This document shows, one piece after another, positions 13,701 through 25,374 of a stretch of DNA of 64,000 bases (the stretch's first letter is position 1; each line of letters starts with the position of its first letter). The notes under the pieces are model-generated. The model saw nothing but the letters and a program-made list of their open reading frames with translations. It was not told the origin of the DNA and searched no databases. The position numbers and the translations under genes are program-made. Source of the stretch: Sinotaia quadrata (Eukaryota; Mollusca; Gastropoda; Architaenioglossa; Viviparidae); contig CM054180.1 in the NCBI GenBank assembly GCA_028829895.1, positions 112,705,135 to 112,769,134 on the forward strand, given 5' to 3'.

Positions 13701-14540
13701 TATTATGGACTTTTGTTTATGGACTGCAGATTTCATTTTGTCGTTTTCTTCAGTTACGAGTTTCTTCAGTCGTTGCCTACAGGTCTCCACCGACTTCAAA
13801 AGACTGTCGCACGTTTTATCTATTTCTGCAAGAGCAGCATTAGTACTTTTCTCTGCCTTTAATAACCGCTCTTCTAAATCTGTTATGGCCTGGCTCAAGG
13901 AGGATTCTGCTGCACTTAGATTGCTTTCCATTTCTAGTAACGATTGCTTATATTTTCCAGACACCTCTGACACATATGTGACTTCCGAACATGCGCGGTG
14001 TTTTGCTGTAGCGCACAACTGACAGATGAGAACATTGTGATCCACACAGACGAGTTCTGCAGTTTTATCCGGGTGGACAGAGCACGGTGCTTGACGACTT
14101 GCTGCCAGACGTTCTGGAGTCAGTGTCGCCAAGTCTTTTACTTTATGGAAACTTGATGAAGGAAGCTTCCTATGAACCTCAATGCAGCCTTGACACAGTT
14201 TGACATTGCAGTGTAGACACAGTGATATCGCATCGACGTTGTTGTGCACGTGACACACATGTTTTTCACTGAATATCTTCAGGCTCTCGACCATTGCACA
14301 CATTGCATGATCTGTAGGTAAAGAATCTACAAAGGCCTCACAGTTTTTAATGTTGTAATATTTGGGATCCACGATAACACTACGACACAGTGGACACAAC
14401 GGCTCTGTCTTCGTCTTCATCCAACTGACCAGACAATCACGACACAGCAGGTGTGCACAAGGAAGGATTTTAGGATCAGAATACTTTTCGTGACAAACAG
14501 GACAGTCCGTAATCTGCATTTCCTTGTCTGATGTCGCCAT
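6124..14540 (-). CDS. RING/B-box/coiled-coil protein with C-terminal Neuralized homology repeat (TRIM-NHR gene 1)
   Basis: Five coding exons on the minus strand: 14540-13443, 11650-11507, 8827-8669, 7987-7808 and 6144-6124, stop TAA at 6126-6124. All have GT-AG borders and phase-0 joins (1602 nt, 533 aa). Exon 1 alone encodes the RBCC part. A C3HC4 RING (C13, C16, C28, H30, C33, C36, C49, C52) is followed by a B-box at about 94-137, a second B-box at about 151-190 and a coiled coil at about 195-290. Exons 2-5 (residues 367-533) form a complete NHR: FHNNCGSNIVLSSNGQTA at its start, IGVCEENPLS in the middle, and LGVMVDTSHSLHVYVDGKDQ then PCYALFNLY at its end. By family it is expected to be an E3 ubiquitin ligase whose NHR binds protein partners. 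The start ATG lies 8 bases after a conserved acceptor (exon edge 14548). A paralogue at 20185-25374 has the same structure. Confidence 0.9.
6924..6983. repeat. (CA)n microsatellite
   Basis: CA dinucleotide run with one CAAACA interruption, in intron 4 of TRIM-NHR gene 1. Confidence 0.97.
7203..7306. repeat. Minisatellite, 32-bp unit, about 3 copies
   Basis: Three near-identical units beginning CAATGGTA(C/G)ATA and ending CATACACGT or CATACACAT, in intron 4 of TRIM-NHR gene 1. No copy is seen at the matching place in unit 2. Confidence 0.85.
9529..9630. repeat. (CA)n microsatellite, interrupted
   Basis: CA run broken by CAAA interruptions, in intron 2 of TRIM-NHR gene 1. The open frames through it on both strands are low-complexity and not genes. 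Confidence 0.95.
10690..10758. repeat. (GA)n microsatellite
   Basis: GA run following a TATATATA tract, in intron 2 of TRIM-NHR gene 1. It creates artificial open frames at 10151-10884. Confidence 0.96.
12075..13420. other. Extra sequence in intron 1 of TRIM-NHR gene 1, absent from gene 2
   Basis: Intron 1 is 1,792 bases in gene 1 (11651-13442) but only 519 in gene 2 (23758-24276). The two align from exon 2 up to about 12070 / 24175 and again next to exon 1, leaving about 1.3 kb unique to gene 1. It is mostly AT-rich, with a GC-richer patch at 13190-13340. I recognise no coding domain or terminal repeat, so it is either an unidentified insertion in gene 1 or a deletion in gene 2. Confidence 0.55.
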
Positions 14541-14548
14541 CGTGATAA

Positions 14549-17060
14549 CTGTGATAATAATTATATGTTTGTAATATCAAGCATATCAAGTATTTCTTTT
14601 AGCGAATTGCAAATAAATGGCAAATACAGATTTAACTCTCTCAAGTTCTGGGAGTCTATGTGTGTCCCGTCTGTCTATCTATCTAGTTCTCTCCCTCGAA
14701 TTCTCTCTCTCTATTTTTCGGATGACAGTTTAAGCTTTGCAGAGGTATGCAAGAGTAACCGTCGAAGGTTGCTGAATAATACCTCTCAACATTTCATGGA
14801 AGCAAGAGTAAAATACGTGTCTACATTATATCGCTGAAATACAGAAAGAGAAAAATGCATGTCTGTAGTGTACAGTGAGACACAGAAAGAGTAAAATACA
14901 TATCTAATCTATTCAAGATAAAGAATAGACATGAGAGAGACCGTGTGCATAAAAAAGATAATAAAATTAAATAACTTAAATATAATGTCCTCTCATATTA
15001 CTTTTCTTTTCAATTAGGCATGTTATTCTAAATTTGTCAGTACAAACGTATAGCATCATAAATATTATAATTACTTTTGTATTTCATATAGCATATATTA
15101 ATGTACGAAAACATCCGATTATCAGAAACCTTTCAACTTTGTACAAAATATCACATTGGTAAGTATAGAAAGAGTTAATGGTTAACTGTAAAAAAATCTG
15201 TACTGATGCACTTCAACGGATATTAGATACTAGGGTGACCAGATTACACATAAAATTAAGTCCGTGTACTTTATTTTGATACAATGTTAACATGTATTAA
15301 GAAGATATTTTTTTAAATAAACATTTCCGGAAAATTGCATGGTCTACGTACATTTTCATTTCAATTTAAATTACGGGCTTTGTTTTATCAAACTTAGAAT
15401 ACCTTAATCATAATTATGTTTCTTCTTTAATATAGTGCGAATGGTTAAAGATCACAATACTTAAGTATAATTTGAAATAATTTTTAATTAAATAAGTAGA
15501 CTTATTATATTTTTACATTTTAGACAAGGATACCAAATCTGATTTTTCTTACTACATTTGTATTTCCCTATCTATTTAGTTTAACTGGTGTATCACTATA
15601 AATGTAGAAATTCTTTTGACTAGTACAGTTATAATAGGCCTGATAAGATACTCATTGTTGTAGCCAGCATATAAAAAATGGGAGCCTTTTCATAAAAATG
15701 GCACAGCAACTTTTTTTAAAAATCATTTTATTATATTTTAAATAAGTAGAAAATAGAGGTATAAATGATATCGATTTATTCTGAAATAATACTAATGTAG
15801 AATTCGCTCTAAATAACGATTGTTTCATAAATAATATTAATAAAAACCTATTCGGTAGAGCTAACTCAATAGCCTTTAATGCACAGTTAAATAAGAACTA
15901 TAATGTAGAGATAACTCTAAACTCTAAAGCCTTGCACAGTTAAATAAGAACTATAATAGAGATAACTCTATAGCCTTTAATGCACAGTTAAATAAGAACT
16001 ATAATGTAGAGATAACTCTAAACTCTAAAGCCTTCAATGCACAGATAAATAAGAACTATAATGTAGAAATATAGGATAGATCGATTCGGTGTTTCAAATT
16101 ACGACATGCATTGCACTTACAGTGAAGAACTACTAGAAATAATTTAAACATTTTTTTCCAAAATCTGTATAAATTACAAGTCTTAAGCTGATTGATTAAA
16201 TGTTCTGCAACATAAGGATATCGATTTGCATGTATACTGTTCATTGATGTTTAATGTCTGAACTGACAGGCCACGTTATTTTTTCCCTTCTTGTTAGTTT
16301 CAATTGTGAATATAATTATATTTATTGAATTATAGAGTCATTAAATTGGGGTATATATATATATCTCGAAAAGCAGTCGATACCAAAGGCGTATTTACTA
16401 TAGACGCTAGAATTCAAAGGTATTTTCAAAATGGCGAACGTTTGGCGACAGTGCATTTGTCATTGTGTCTCCATTTACAGAAATCAATTCTCCGCACAGG
16501 AAACGTGATTAAAAAGTAAGCATTAACACAAAGCATATGGAATTAAATAAAAGTATAAAATAAAAATGTATGACGTACCAGAATACAAATAAATATGTAA
16601 ATTGTAACGTGGTCGGCTTGCGATAACGTCTATACGGAGAATTTGAAACAGCGATTGCCACACAAGGGAAACCATTAGAAAACGAAAATAAGTAATATAC
16701 AAATGAGTTGTTCCCCTTTGTGGAAGTCTTGTAAATAGGTCTACTAGATACAACGCTATCCATAACTAGACACGAAATCTAAATTACCGTATAAAAATAA
16801 CCGTTTTATTTTTACTTCCTGTTGATAAATATACATGTAACCATATTTAGTGATGCTAGTAATAGGCCGAAATCGTAATTAATCGCCTAAACATCAGCGT
16901 GGCGCAAATGTGAAACCGAAAGTAAATAAACAAATATACTGAATAATTAGTTTTCTATGATCATTAACGAAAACTTAATGTTGGACAGATATCGCATACA
17001 ATCAGTTGCTGCGTCCGATAGTGAATATAGCTGAATGATTTTGTATTGAAAGTAACTTAC
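14549..17060 (-). other. Probable 5'-UTR intron of TRIM-NHR gene 1
   Basis: A conserved acceptor (CACAG before TTATCACG and the ATG) sits at 14549-14553. A conserved donor GTAAGT (plus-strand ACTTAC at 17055-17060) lies 2.5 kb upstream. Both signals have counterparts in unit 2. No coding sequence is recognised between them. The stretch includes a tandem repeat at 15850-16070. Confidence 0.5.
15850..16070. repeat. Tandem repeat, unit about 50-60 bp, imperfect
   Basis: Repeated blocks of the form ATAACTCTA.A, AGCCTTTAATGCACAG and TTAAATAAGAACTATAATG, about four times with indels, in the 5'-UTR intron of TRIM-NHR gene 1. Not seen at the equivalent place in unit 2. Confidence 0.8.
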
Positions 17061-17111
17061 ATTTTTTTTTATAGAACTCTATAATCGCTTGTCAGGAAAT
17101 CGGGAACACAA
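17061..17111 (-). other. Candidate 5' non-coding exon of TRIM-NHR gene 1
   Basis: On the minus strand a short block containing AAGCGATTATAGAGTTCTAT ends at a consensus donor GTAAGTT. The same block, in two tandem versions each with its own donor, is present in unit 2 at 29589-29690. It matches the acceptor just upstream of the ATG. Homology between the units ends near 17111 and 29697, so the promoter should lie about here. No TATA box is clear. Confidence 0.4.
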
Positions 17112-19426
17112 CAGCTACCTCGCAGTACACAATTATCCACGTGACATAGCACGTGATCTCTCTTATCCGGTGAGTATTCTTAGCATTATGACTGCCAAAG
17201 TAACGTGATACTATTAGTGACTTTTAGGTTTAAGTATTTATTTATAGTCAGTGTGTTTGACTATGTGCGATGAGAGAAGCAATTTAATTTGTAAAGCATA
17301 TGAAGAAAAATGTTGACTATTGATACAGTAACATTTAGGCTATACAAATTCCCTATATTCCATTAACAAAATAGTATATTTGAATTAACAATTATTCAAA
17401 ACATTTTCCCTACATTGAAGCTGTTTAAAAACTGTGATCTGTAAAACATTCTAAGGGCTTCTACTTTCACTATCATCTCAGAGAATTATGAAATAAGCAA
17501 TATCTACGTGACGCTGATATCCAGACTTGCTTGTAGTAATGGCAATTAATACTTTCAAAATAATATAATTGTCTTATAAACATAAAATAGTTTTTGATTC
17601 TATATTTGTATTCGTCTTTATATTCCGTGTACTTAATTATGAAAGGTCAGTGTATGTATTGTTACCGTAAAATCATTTTACGATTTAGGCTATGCACGTT
17701 AATTGAATTTTTTTTTCAGACATAGACACATACACACGTAATTACAGACATAGACATACACACACGTAACTTATAATAAATTAGAGTTAAATTTTCACAT
17801 TGTATTTATACTAAAATGTTACATATACTTTCACATATCGATTTTTTTATCATTCAGTAATGTGTTAAGGATTGAATATTTACACAAATGATCAGCACTT
17901 TTGGCGAACAATACTAAAAATTGGTATGGTGCGCCCATTGAATTGTACAAAAGCAAGGACATTAATAATTTTTTTAAAAAACCTAAATGTACAGATCAGA
18001 CACACCCGTAGAGCAATGTATCTTACAGGTCGTCAAAACGAGAATATAGCAAGTCAGTGAATGACAGGGAACGAAACCAGAAGATACAAGTGTCTGCAGA
18101 AAGAAGAAACATATGTAAAAGTTAATATTAACGTTCCATAAGATTTACTGAAGATAATTATCTGTAAAATTACTTCGATGTGGAATTAAAAATCTGACGA
18201 CGCCAGAAGTCATTCCTAATAGTGTATTGGTCAGTATGTAACACCTGTTTTTTCACCTTTGATTTCCACTCTGAAAATGATTTACAGGCAACAGTTTATA
18301 TATGTTTTTATGTATGAAGTCAGTTGATAACAAATTATTATAAAAAGTGCTTAAAAGTGTTTACCGGTTTAAAGGATCTTTGCAATACATATTCAGATGT
18401 AATATAAAAAAAAACACAACGTTGTTATTAACATCCTTAACAGATTTTTGTGAAATTTTAATTTATTATAAGTTTCCTTAACCGACAGCAGTGCTATACA
18501 TGTATTTATTTTGAAATAATAAGTGAATTATACGTGTTACAATCGGTTATAAAACAAATAATTTAATTGTATTTTAAAAGCAATAGTGCATTTTATTTTT
18601 AGTTCATTATTATTCTTCGAGTAAGGGGATGCCATTTCGTTTGAAATGATAAATTAAGTATCCATCTTATGATTATTATCGCTTATGCCTGCAAATCTGG
18701 TGGTAAAAGCACATCTGGTGGAATAATATTGCATTGAAAGCAGGAAACTTAATCCAGAAGCACAACGCTCTACCAAATGTGACAATGTATTATTTCCCTT
18801 ATATCAATAATGGAAGACACACTTTAAACAAAACGGTCATTTGAACGTAGTCGCAAGCCAAATGCTACGTAAACTATCTGTAAGATGGCGTACATTGCAA
18901 CGAATGGAAAATTTATAACTCCGCGCCCCATAGTGTCTGCCGGAGGATCATTAATAAAATAAATTAAGATTTTCATCAGTTGTAATTAGTTAAAAAGATT
19001 AATTACTACAATTATTACTAATAATCATTAACTAAGTGGCGTAGGTGTCAAATGTAAACTATCCAATGGTCTTTATATTGGGGAACCTTTAGATGTCTTT
19101 CCCAGAGTTTGTGTTTTACAGGCATTAAATGTATATAATCATAATAAAATCCAGCATAACATTGTGTAAATGAAAGCAGAGTGAAGTTATTCGTCAACTG
19201 TATGAGAGTTGTTTGGTATGATTTAGAGTTTAAAAAAAATTTATTAGATAAATCTCAAATAAAACTGGTACCCTGTTTTTTTCACGAAAATTGAAACATT
19301 TTCTAATCATAGTTTTCTATGTTGCCAATTCTTGTCAAAATTTTCTTTTTAATTTCAGATTATATCCTATTTCCAAGAAGCCAATATTACACAGTAAATT
19401 TAATTTGGCAGTATATCTCCATAATA
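17112..19426. other. Spacer between duplicated units, no gene seen
   Basis: AT-rich sequence not shared between the two TRIM-NHR units. It holds one copy of a dispersed repeat at 18930-19060, also found near 28370-28485 and 46475-46600. The open frame at 17872-18060 shows no motif. Confidence 0.5.
18930..19060 (+). repeat. Dispersed repeat copy 1 (TCATTAATAA...CTTGTAATTAGTT family)
   Basis: Contains GGATCATTAATAAAATAAAT, then CAGTTGTAATTAGTTA, then GGCGTAGGTGTCAAAT. The same ordered blocks occur at 28370-28485 and 46475-46600, and a reversed copy of the first two at about 28765-28832. Confidence 0.65.
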
Positions 19427-20184
19427 ATGCTTATTTTTAAAGCACTATTATGATGTATTTGTAGAAATATGTTAGGGTTATGGATTGCCTATTTATATTA
19501 TAAAATAACCACAAAACACTTCAAATCACGTGATGTAAAGAATAAATGCTATTAGTGCCATTAAGCATAAAACTTCTTTTCGTTTCTAATCATGCACGTC
19601 TTCCTAATACCTAGAAACGTTCGCAAATATTCTTTGTCGCAATTCACATGTTTACTTACAAATATTCTTTGTCGCAATTCACATGTTTACTTACAAATGT
19701 TCTTTGTCGCAATTCACATGTTTACTTACAAATGTTCTTTGTCGCAATTCACACATGATTACTTACAAATGTTCAGTGGACTATCTCTGGTATTCTAGTA
19801 CTATATTTACTGAAGGTTTCGTGCAATCCTGACTCAGCAGTTTATTCATTTTTAGTTTAGTGCCTAGTGAATTATTAAAATGAAAAAAAAAAGTCTTTCC
19901 ATAAACATATTTTTCTTGCTCTAAACACGGGTACACACAAACACACGCTCGCATACAAAAAGATTGGAAAATAGAGACATAAAAGAGAATATATTTTACA
20001 AACTGTAAGCCAACAGTAGGATATAATGCAAAATATAATTTTTATTTTGAATGAAATTATTAAAAATTATTATTTGTCAAAGGAAGTGTAGTGATGTTTG
20101 TGTTTTCATAAAGATTATTATGAGTATTATGAACAGCTGGTTTTATTGTAAATTTCTTGCCGTTGAAGTGAAGTCTAATGTAGT
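19427..20184 (-). other. 3' flank / possible 3' UTR of TRIM-NHR gene 2
   Basis: Aligns with 5238-6123 and marks the left edge of duplicated unit 2. It includes a 35-bp minisatellite at 19622-19765 and, on the minus strand, an AATAAA hexamer at 19846-19841 that is a possible polyadenylation signal. Confidence 0.5.
19622..19765. repeat. Minisatellite, 35-bp unit, 4 copies
   Basis: Units contain TTCTTTGTCGCAATTCACA then TGTTTACTTACAAATG. Unit 1 has a single related unit at 5550-5595, so the array expanded only in unit 2. Confidence 0.9.
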
Positions 20185-23100
20185 TCACTGGATAGATGAT
20201 ACAGAAAGAGTAGATACCTGCAAAAGTCGTGAAATAAATTCTACATATAACGACAGTTTATGTTTCACGAAAATTTGCATAATTCTCAGATGAAAAATTA
20301 ATTCCTAAAAATAAGTGCTACATAATTTCAAATGAACGAAAACAAAAAACTATACAATATATTGTTTAATCAAAACTCTTTATTCTTTTGTTGAGTCATA
20401 TTGATCATATTCAGATTCAAGTGTTCAATCATGTTCAATCATGTTCACAAACATTCATTAAAAATGTTCAATAGATCTTAATCTTGTTCTGAAATATACA
20501 ATTAACTTCAGACAAGATTAGTATTTTCAGATGTGAACAACCATGTTAATCATGTTTAATAGTTATTTGAGTAGTTTAAGTTCGGTCTGTTACATACACT
20601 TATAAAACTCACTGAACTTTAATCACTTTCATTAGTGTTTAATGTCATTAGATTAATATAGTCAGTAGAGCTTTGATTTGTCTGTATCAGTGCATCATGT
20701 TCCAATATGCCCATTAATGTTCATTAGCGCAAAGTCGAGACTGAGAGAGCTTCTTTCTAAAGAACCGGATAAATTATTTTATTGAATCAGTCTGGTGCAT
20801 TAAAACAGCTTGGTCATAATGTGTACGGTAATTCCTCAAGGTAGGCCAACCAGTTTATTTAGCATTGACAGTATTGCAAAATTTAAAAAAAAGGCATAAG
20901 CATGATAAAACTAAACATGAAATGATCAATAACCTGTCTTAGGAAATTTCATGTATAGTGAGTTTTAAAAGAAAAATTACTTTGATTAGACAAATATTTA
21001 ATATATGAACACTGTAATTCTTCTGATATTATAGATTGATTCATTAGCGGTTTTAGATTTAAACTGTATTAATTAAATCTATATATTATGTATTTAAATT
21101 AAATATGCATTAATTAAATCACTATATTCTGGATTTACATTAAACTACGTATTAATTAAATCACTATATTTTGGATGTACAATTTTAATTCTTAATAATA
21201 CTTATTATTCAAATAAATTTCAGTCAGATAAAAGCAATGTTAATAGTGAGGATATTCTAAAGAAAATAGTACTGAAAAGCAATGTTAATAGTAAGAATAT
21301 TCTAAAGAAAATAGTACTGTAACACACAAACCCTGGTGATGAAGATAGAAAGTTCAAACGTTGCGTAACACGGCTGTGCCACATTCTCTGCCATAACTCC
21401 TTGGTCTTTGCCGTCCACGTACACATGAAGTAAGTGGGATGTATCAACCATCACACCAAGACGACTTCCCACTTTAACAGCCCGTAACGCAGGACAGGAG
21501 TAGTCTTCAGTCTACAAGAAAACAATATTTTAAAACTTTCACATATTTAGTTTTCTTTACCTGTGTATAATGAATATATGCACGAAGTAATGAAAAAGAA
21601 AAAATAACACAAAACAAGAACAGAAATAAAGCATGCACAGGTCATAGAATTAATTCAAAGATTACAAACAGCTCGCCACAATCACTATTTAATACCGTTA
21701 GCTGCACAAACCATACATTAAATCAGATTCAAAGTATTTCACTTAAATTAACTTCCTCGACTCTATTCACCTCTGGAAGGAAACTATATATTATCTCAAG
21801 TGCAATTTAATAATAAAATACATTGAACCAAAATGCACACCTCCAAGTGACGATGCAAAGAGTTGTTTGCTCCAAAATAAATTATTTATTAATACTAAGG
21901 ACCTTTTTCCATTAAAACCATTTTCGAAGGTAAATTAAGATATTTGCAGAAATAAATACGATTAACCTGTCTGTGTCTCTATAAACATAAATACACACAC
22001 ACACATTAATACATCCACGGACGCAAACAGCTTGCAGATGCACATACAGACAGTGTTGGATTAGTCATACACTATAACTAACCCATCGGCCGTGACGTAT
22101 GCTTTCATTTGCATGTACACCGACAAAAGTCTTTAACAGACAGCAATCGGTCGGAAACTTGAATGACAGAGGGTTCTCTTCACAAACTCCAATTCTTGTA
22201 CTTTTTCCAGATATTTTGACCCAATCGCATTCGGTGTCTGACTCCTCCACTAGTATCTACAGAATTGAAATAAAAGTAATTTAATTAAAATGTTTACTGT
22301 GTCCAATCCGTGCATATTTTATATTTTGAACATATCTTATAAATACTTTGCTATAGATATACATTCATATTACTTATTTAATAACAAAATGCATATACCT
22401 GTTTGAGGTTTAATTATGAACGAGACTGTTAAATATATATAATGAGTTTCTTCATTTTCTTATTCGTTTTCAAACAAAAAGAATGCTGCTGCATATTAAC
22501 GAATGAAATATTGATGGCAAGCTGTCATTTCATTTACAGCTTTAGTTTTAACGCAGAATAATTGTAATGAGATATAAAACTGCTAAATTAAAATGCAAAC
22601 AGAATCCTGTAATTTCATATAGTTTTATGAATGAAAGAAAATGAACACAAAACTTGCAAATCGAACATCGACAACGATATCACATTACACATTTAACAAC
22701 TGAAACTCTCGCATCAAAGATCATGACTGAAGTAAACCAGTCCCTTAAAAGGAACATATTTCGAATCTGAGAAAACGTTTCTTAAAATCAAAATCTTTAT
22801 ATCTCATATACGTGGGCACGCATGCACACATACGCTTTGGGAAAGAAACTTTTTGAATTCCTCTTGTACTTTTTGTCTCTCACATCACTATTTCTTATTC
22901 CAATCTCTGTCTCATTTGCCATTTCATTTTTATTCTCTCTCTCTCTCTCTTTCTCTCATTTTTTAGTTTAATTTTAGAATCTGTTCTCTAGTTCCTTATA
23001 TCTTTATTCATATTTATTTGTGTTTTGTATAATTCTCATTTCTTGGGTCAGTCTCTATCTTTTGTTTTCTTTTTCTACACTTTACAGTAAGTCTCGTTTG

Positions 23101-25374
23101 CAAATTGTCGAATGCTATTGACATATCTAAAATTTTGGAATGTCAGTAACAAAAACTGAATAAATATTGCATGAATAGGAAGTGTCATAGAATATGTTTA
23201 ATTAATTAATAAGCACGATTTCCGTCACTGAAACATATTTTGTTTTCTTTTATGGAGACTCGACGGGTCTCAACTCATCCCAATCAAAAGAAAAAAACAG
23301 TTAAGCGACCTGTCCCTTAAAATGTTGCGGGCTAGTCGCTGAGCTATAGATCCTTCACTGTACGTTCATGCAAACTTGAAGCAAGAAATTTTGATGATAT
23401 ATTTAAATTCTACATATTACGTTCTTAAACCAATTAGTGCTTACAACCTTGATATATTTAAATTCTACGCATTACATTCTTAAACGAATTAGTGCTTAGA
23501 ACGTTGATAATATTTAAATTGCACACATTACATTCTTAAGCCAATTAGTTCTTAGAATTTTCCGAATATAAATTTTAAAAGGTGTTCTATTCAATTATCC
23601 AATCATCAATCACCTCATACAGTTTGTTGGTAGACATTGGTTCTCTAGAAATCAACCCACGGTTTTGCCAAACATTAGTGTCTTTCACCTTTGCAGTCTG
23701 TCCGTTACTTGACAATACTATGTTACTTCCGCAATTGTTGTGAAACATCCAGGTATTCTGTAATGATTGCATTAAAATTGTTATGACAATACTAATTAAA
23801 GTCTTGATTTAACATTCACTTTACATAAACTCTTTAGTGAAATAAATAAAGTAAAATAAATTCTTAAAATTTAATTCCACGTCAAGTAATACTTAAAACA
23901 AATCACATGAATAATGAATTATTAAATATTGTGCATGAGTGTAAGAAGACTGGAAGACAATTAGATATAGTGCCGCTTGTCTTTCAATAACAGAGAAAGA
24001 GATCTAGCAATTAAAATACCGGTCAAAAACATCAAATATGAAACTTCGAAAAATCAGGATGAGATAAATTACAAATTCTAACACTGAAATATCATTTGAA
24101 AATTGCTACCATATTGATATTAATCCTTTACAAGTTGCAGTAGAGATAAATCTAAAACTTTAGTGATGTGTGTATCTGGAACTCAATGTTCTTTTTATTA
24201 ACACTGTTATAAGAAATTATGGTACTTTCTGTTGGTGTTTTCCTGTAAAATTATTTATCAAAGAATTAAAACATACCTTTTCAGTTCCAGTAGCAAAACT
24301 GAAAATCGGTTTTATAATTTTGCTTAATTCCGTCTCCACTTTTGATATCAAGCCCTTGTCCATTTTAAGCGTTACCGTTAGACAAGAATTTGTGTCTTGT
24401 GGCAAGCATGTGTCAAGGTCACTGACACGATTTTCAAGGGTTGTTACCATGGCTGCTAATGAGTTGCCATTTGCCATCTGTAACGCACGCTTAATTAGCC
24501 CTTGATGGGAGGTCACTCTTACATGTTTATGAGATATTATGGACTTTTGTTCATGGCCTGCAGATTTCATTTTGTCGTTTTCTTCAGTTACGAGTTTCTT
24601 CAGTCGTTTCCTGCAGGTCTCCACCGACTTCAAAAGACTGTCGCACGTTTTATCTATTTCTGCAAGAGCAGCATTAGTACTTTTCTCAGACTTTAATAAA
24701 CGCTCTTCTATTTCTGTTATGGCCTGGCTCAAGGAGGATTCTGCTACAATTAGTTTGTTTTCCATTTTCAGTAACGATTGCTTATATTTTCCTGACACCT
24801 CTGACACGTATGTGACTTCCGGACATGCGCGGTGTTTTGCTGTCGCGCACAGTTGACAGATGAGAACATTGTGACCCACACAGATGAGTTCTGCAGTTTT
24901 ATCCTGGTGGACAGAGCACGGTGCTTGACGACTTGCTGTCAGACGTTCTGGTGTCAGTGTCGCCAAATCTTCTACTTTATGGGAACTTGTTGATGGAAGT
25001 TTTCTGTGAACTTCAATGCAGCCTTGACACAGTTTGACATTGCAGTGAAGACACAGTGATATTGCATCGACGTTGTTGTGCACGTGACACACGTTTTTCT
25101 CACTAAATATCTTCAGGCTCTCGACCATTGCAGACATTGCATGATCTGTAGGCAAGGAATCTACAAAGACATCCCAATTTTTTATGTTAGAACGTTTTGG
25201 ATCCACGATAACACTACGACACAGTGGACAAGGAGCGTCTGCCTTCGTCTTCATCCTGCTGACCAGACAATCCCGACATAGCAGGTGTGCGCAAGGAAGG
25301 ATTTTAGGATCAGAATACATTTCGTGACAAACAGGGCAGTCGGTAGTCTGCATTCCATTGTCCGTTGTCGCCAT
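20185..25374 (-). CDS. RING/B-box/coiled-coil protein with C-terminal Neuralized homology repeat (TRIM-NHR gene 2)
   Basis: Paralogue of the gene at 6124-14540 with the same five phase-0 coding exons: 25374-24277, 23757-23614, 22256-22083, 21511-21332 and 20217-20185, stop TGA at 20187-20185 (1629 nt, 542 aa). The RBCC exon is the same length (366 codons) with all RING Cys/His and B-box ligands kept. The RING Trp at position 40 is Arg here. Exon 3 is five codons longer (58 against 53), and this part of the NHR is the most diverged. The NHR core LGVMVDTSHLLHVYVDGKDQ is kept. The last exon reads past the stop used in gene 1 (TCA for TAA) and adds SSIQ. No frameshift or stop interrupts the frame, so it is probably functional. 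Expected role: E3 ubiquitin ligase, substrate unknown. Confidence 0.88.
23380..23545. repeat. Tandem repeat, about 60-bp unit, 3 copies
   Basis: Three repeats containing ATATTTAAATTCTAC, ACGTTCTTAAACCAATTAGT and similar, in intron 2 of TRIM-NHR gene 2. Gene 1 has a single unit at about 11395-11455. Confidence 0.8.

Noticed and set aside
13705..14022. Plus-strand open frame opposite the TRIM-NHR RBCC exon (also 24539-24856 in gene 2)
   Set aside because: Conserved only because the minus-strand coding exon is conserved; no domain and no splice context of its own.
21220..21447. 75-codon minus-strand frame over TRIM-NHR gene 2 exon 4
   Set aside because: Wrong frame; the correct phase-0 frame gives the NHR end and matches genes 1 and 3.
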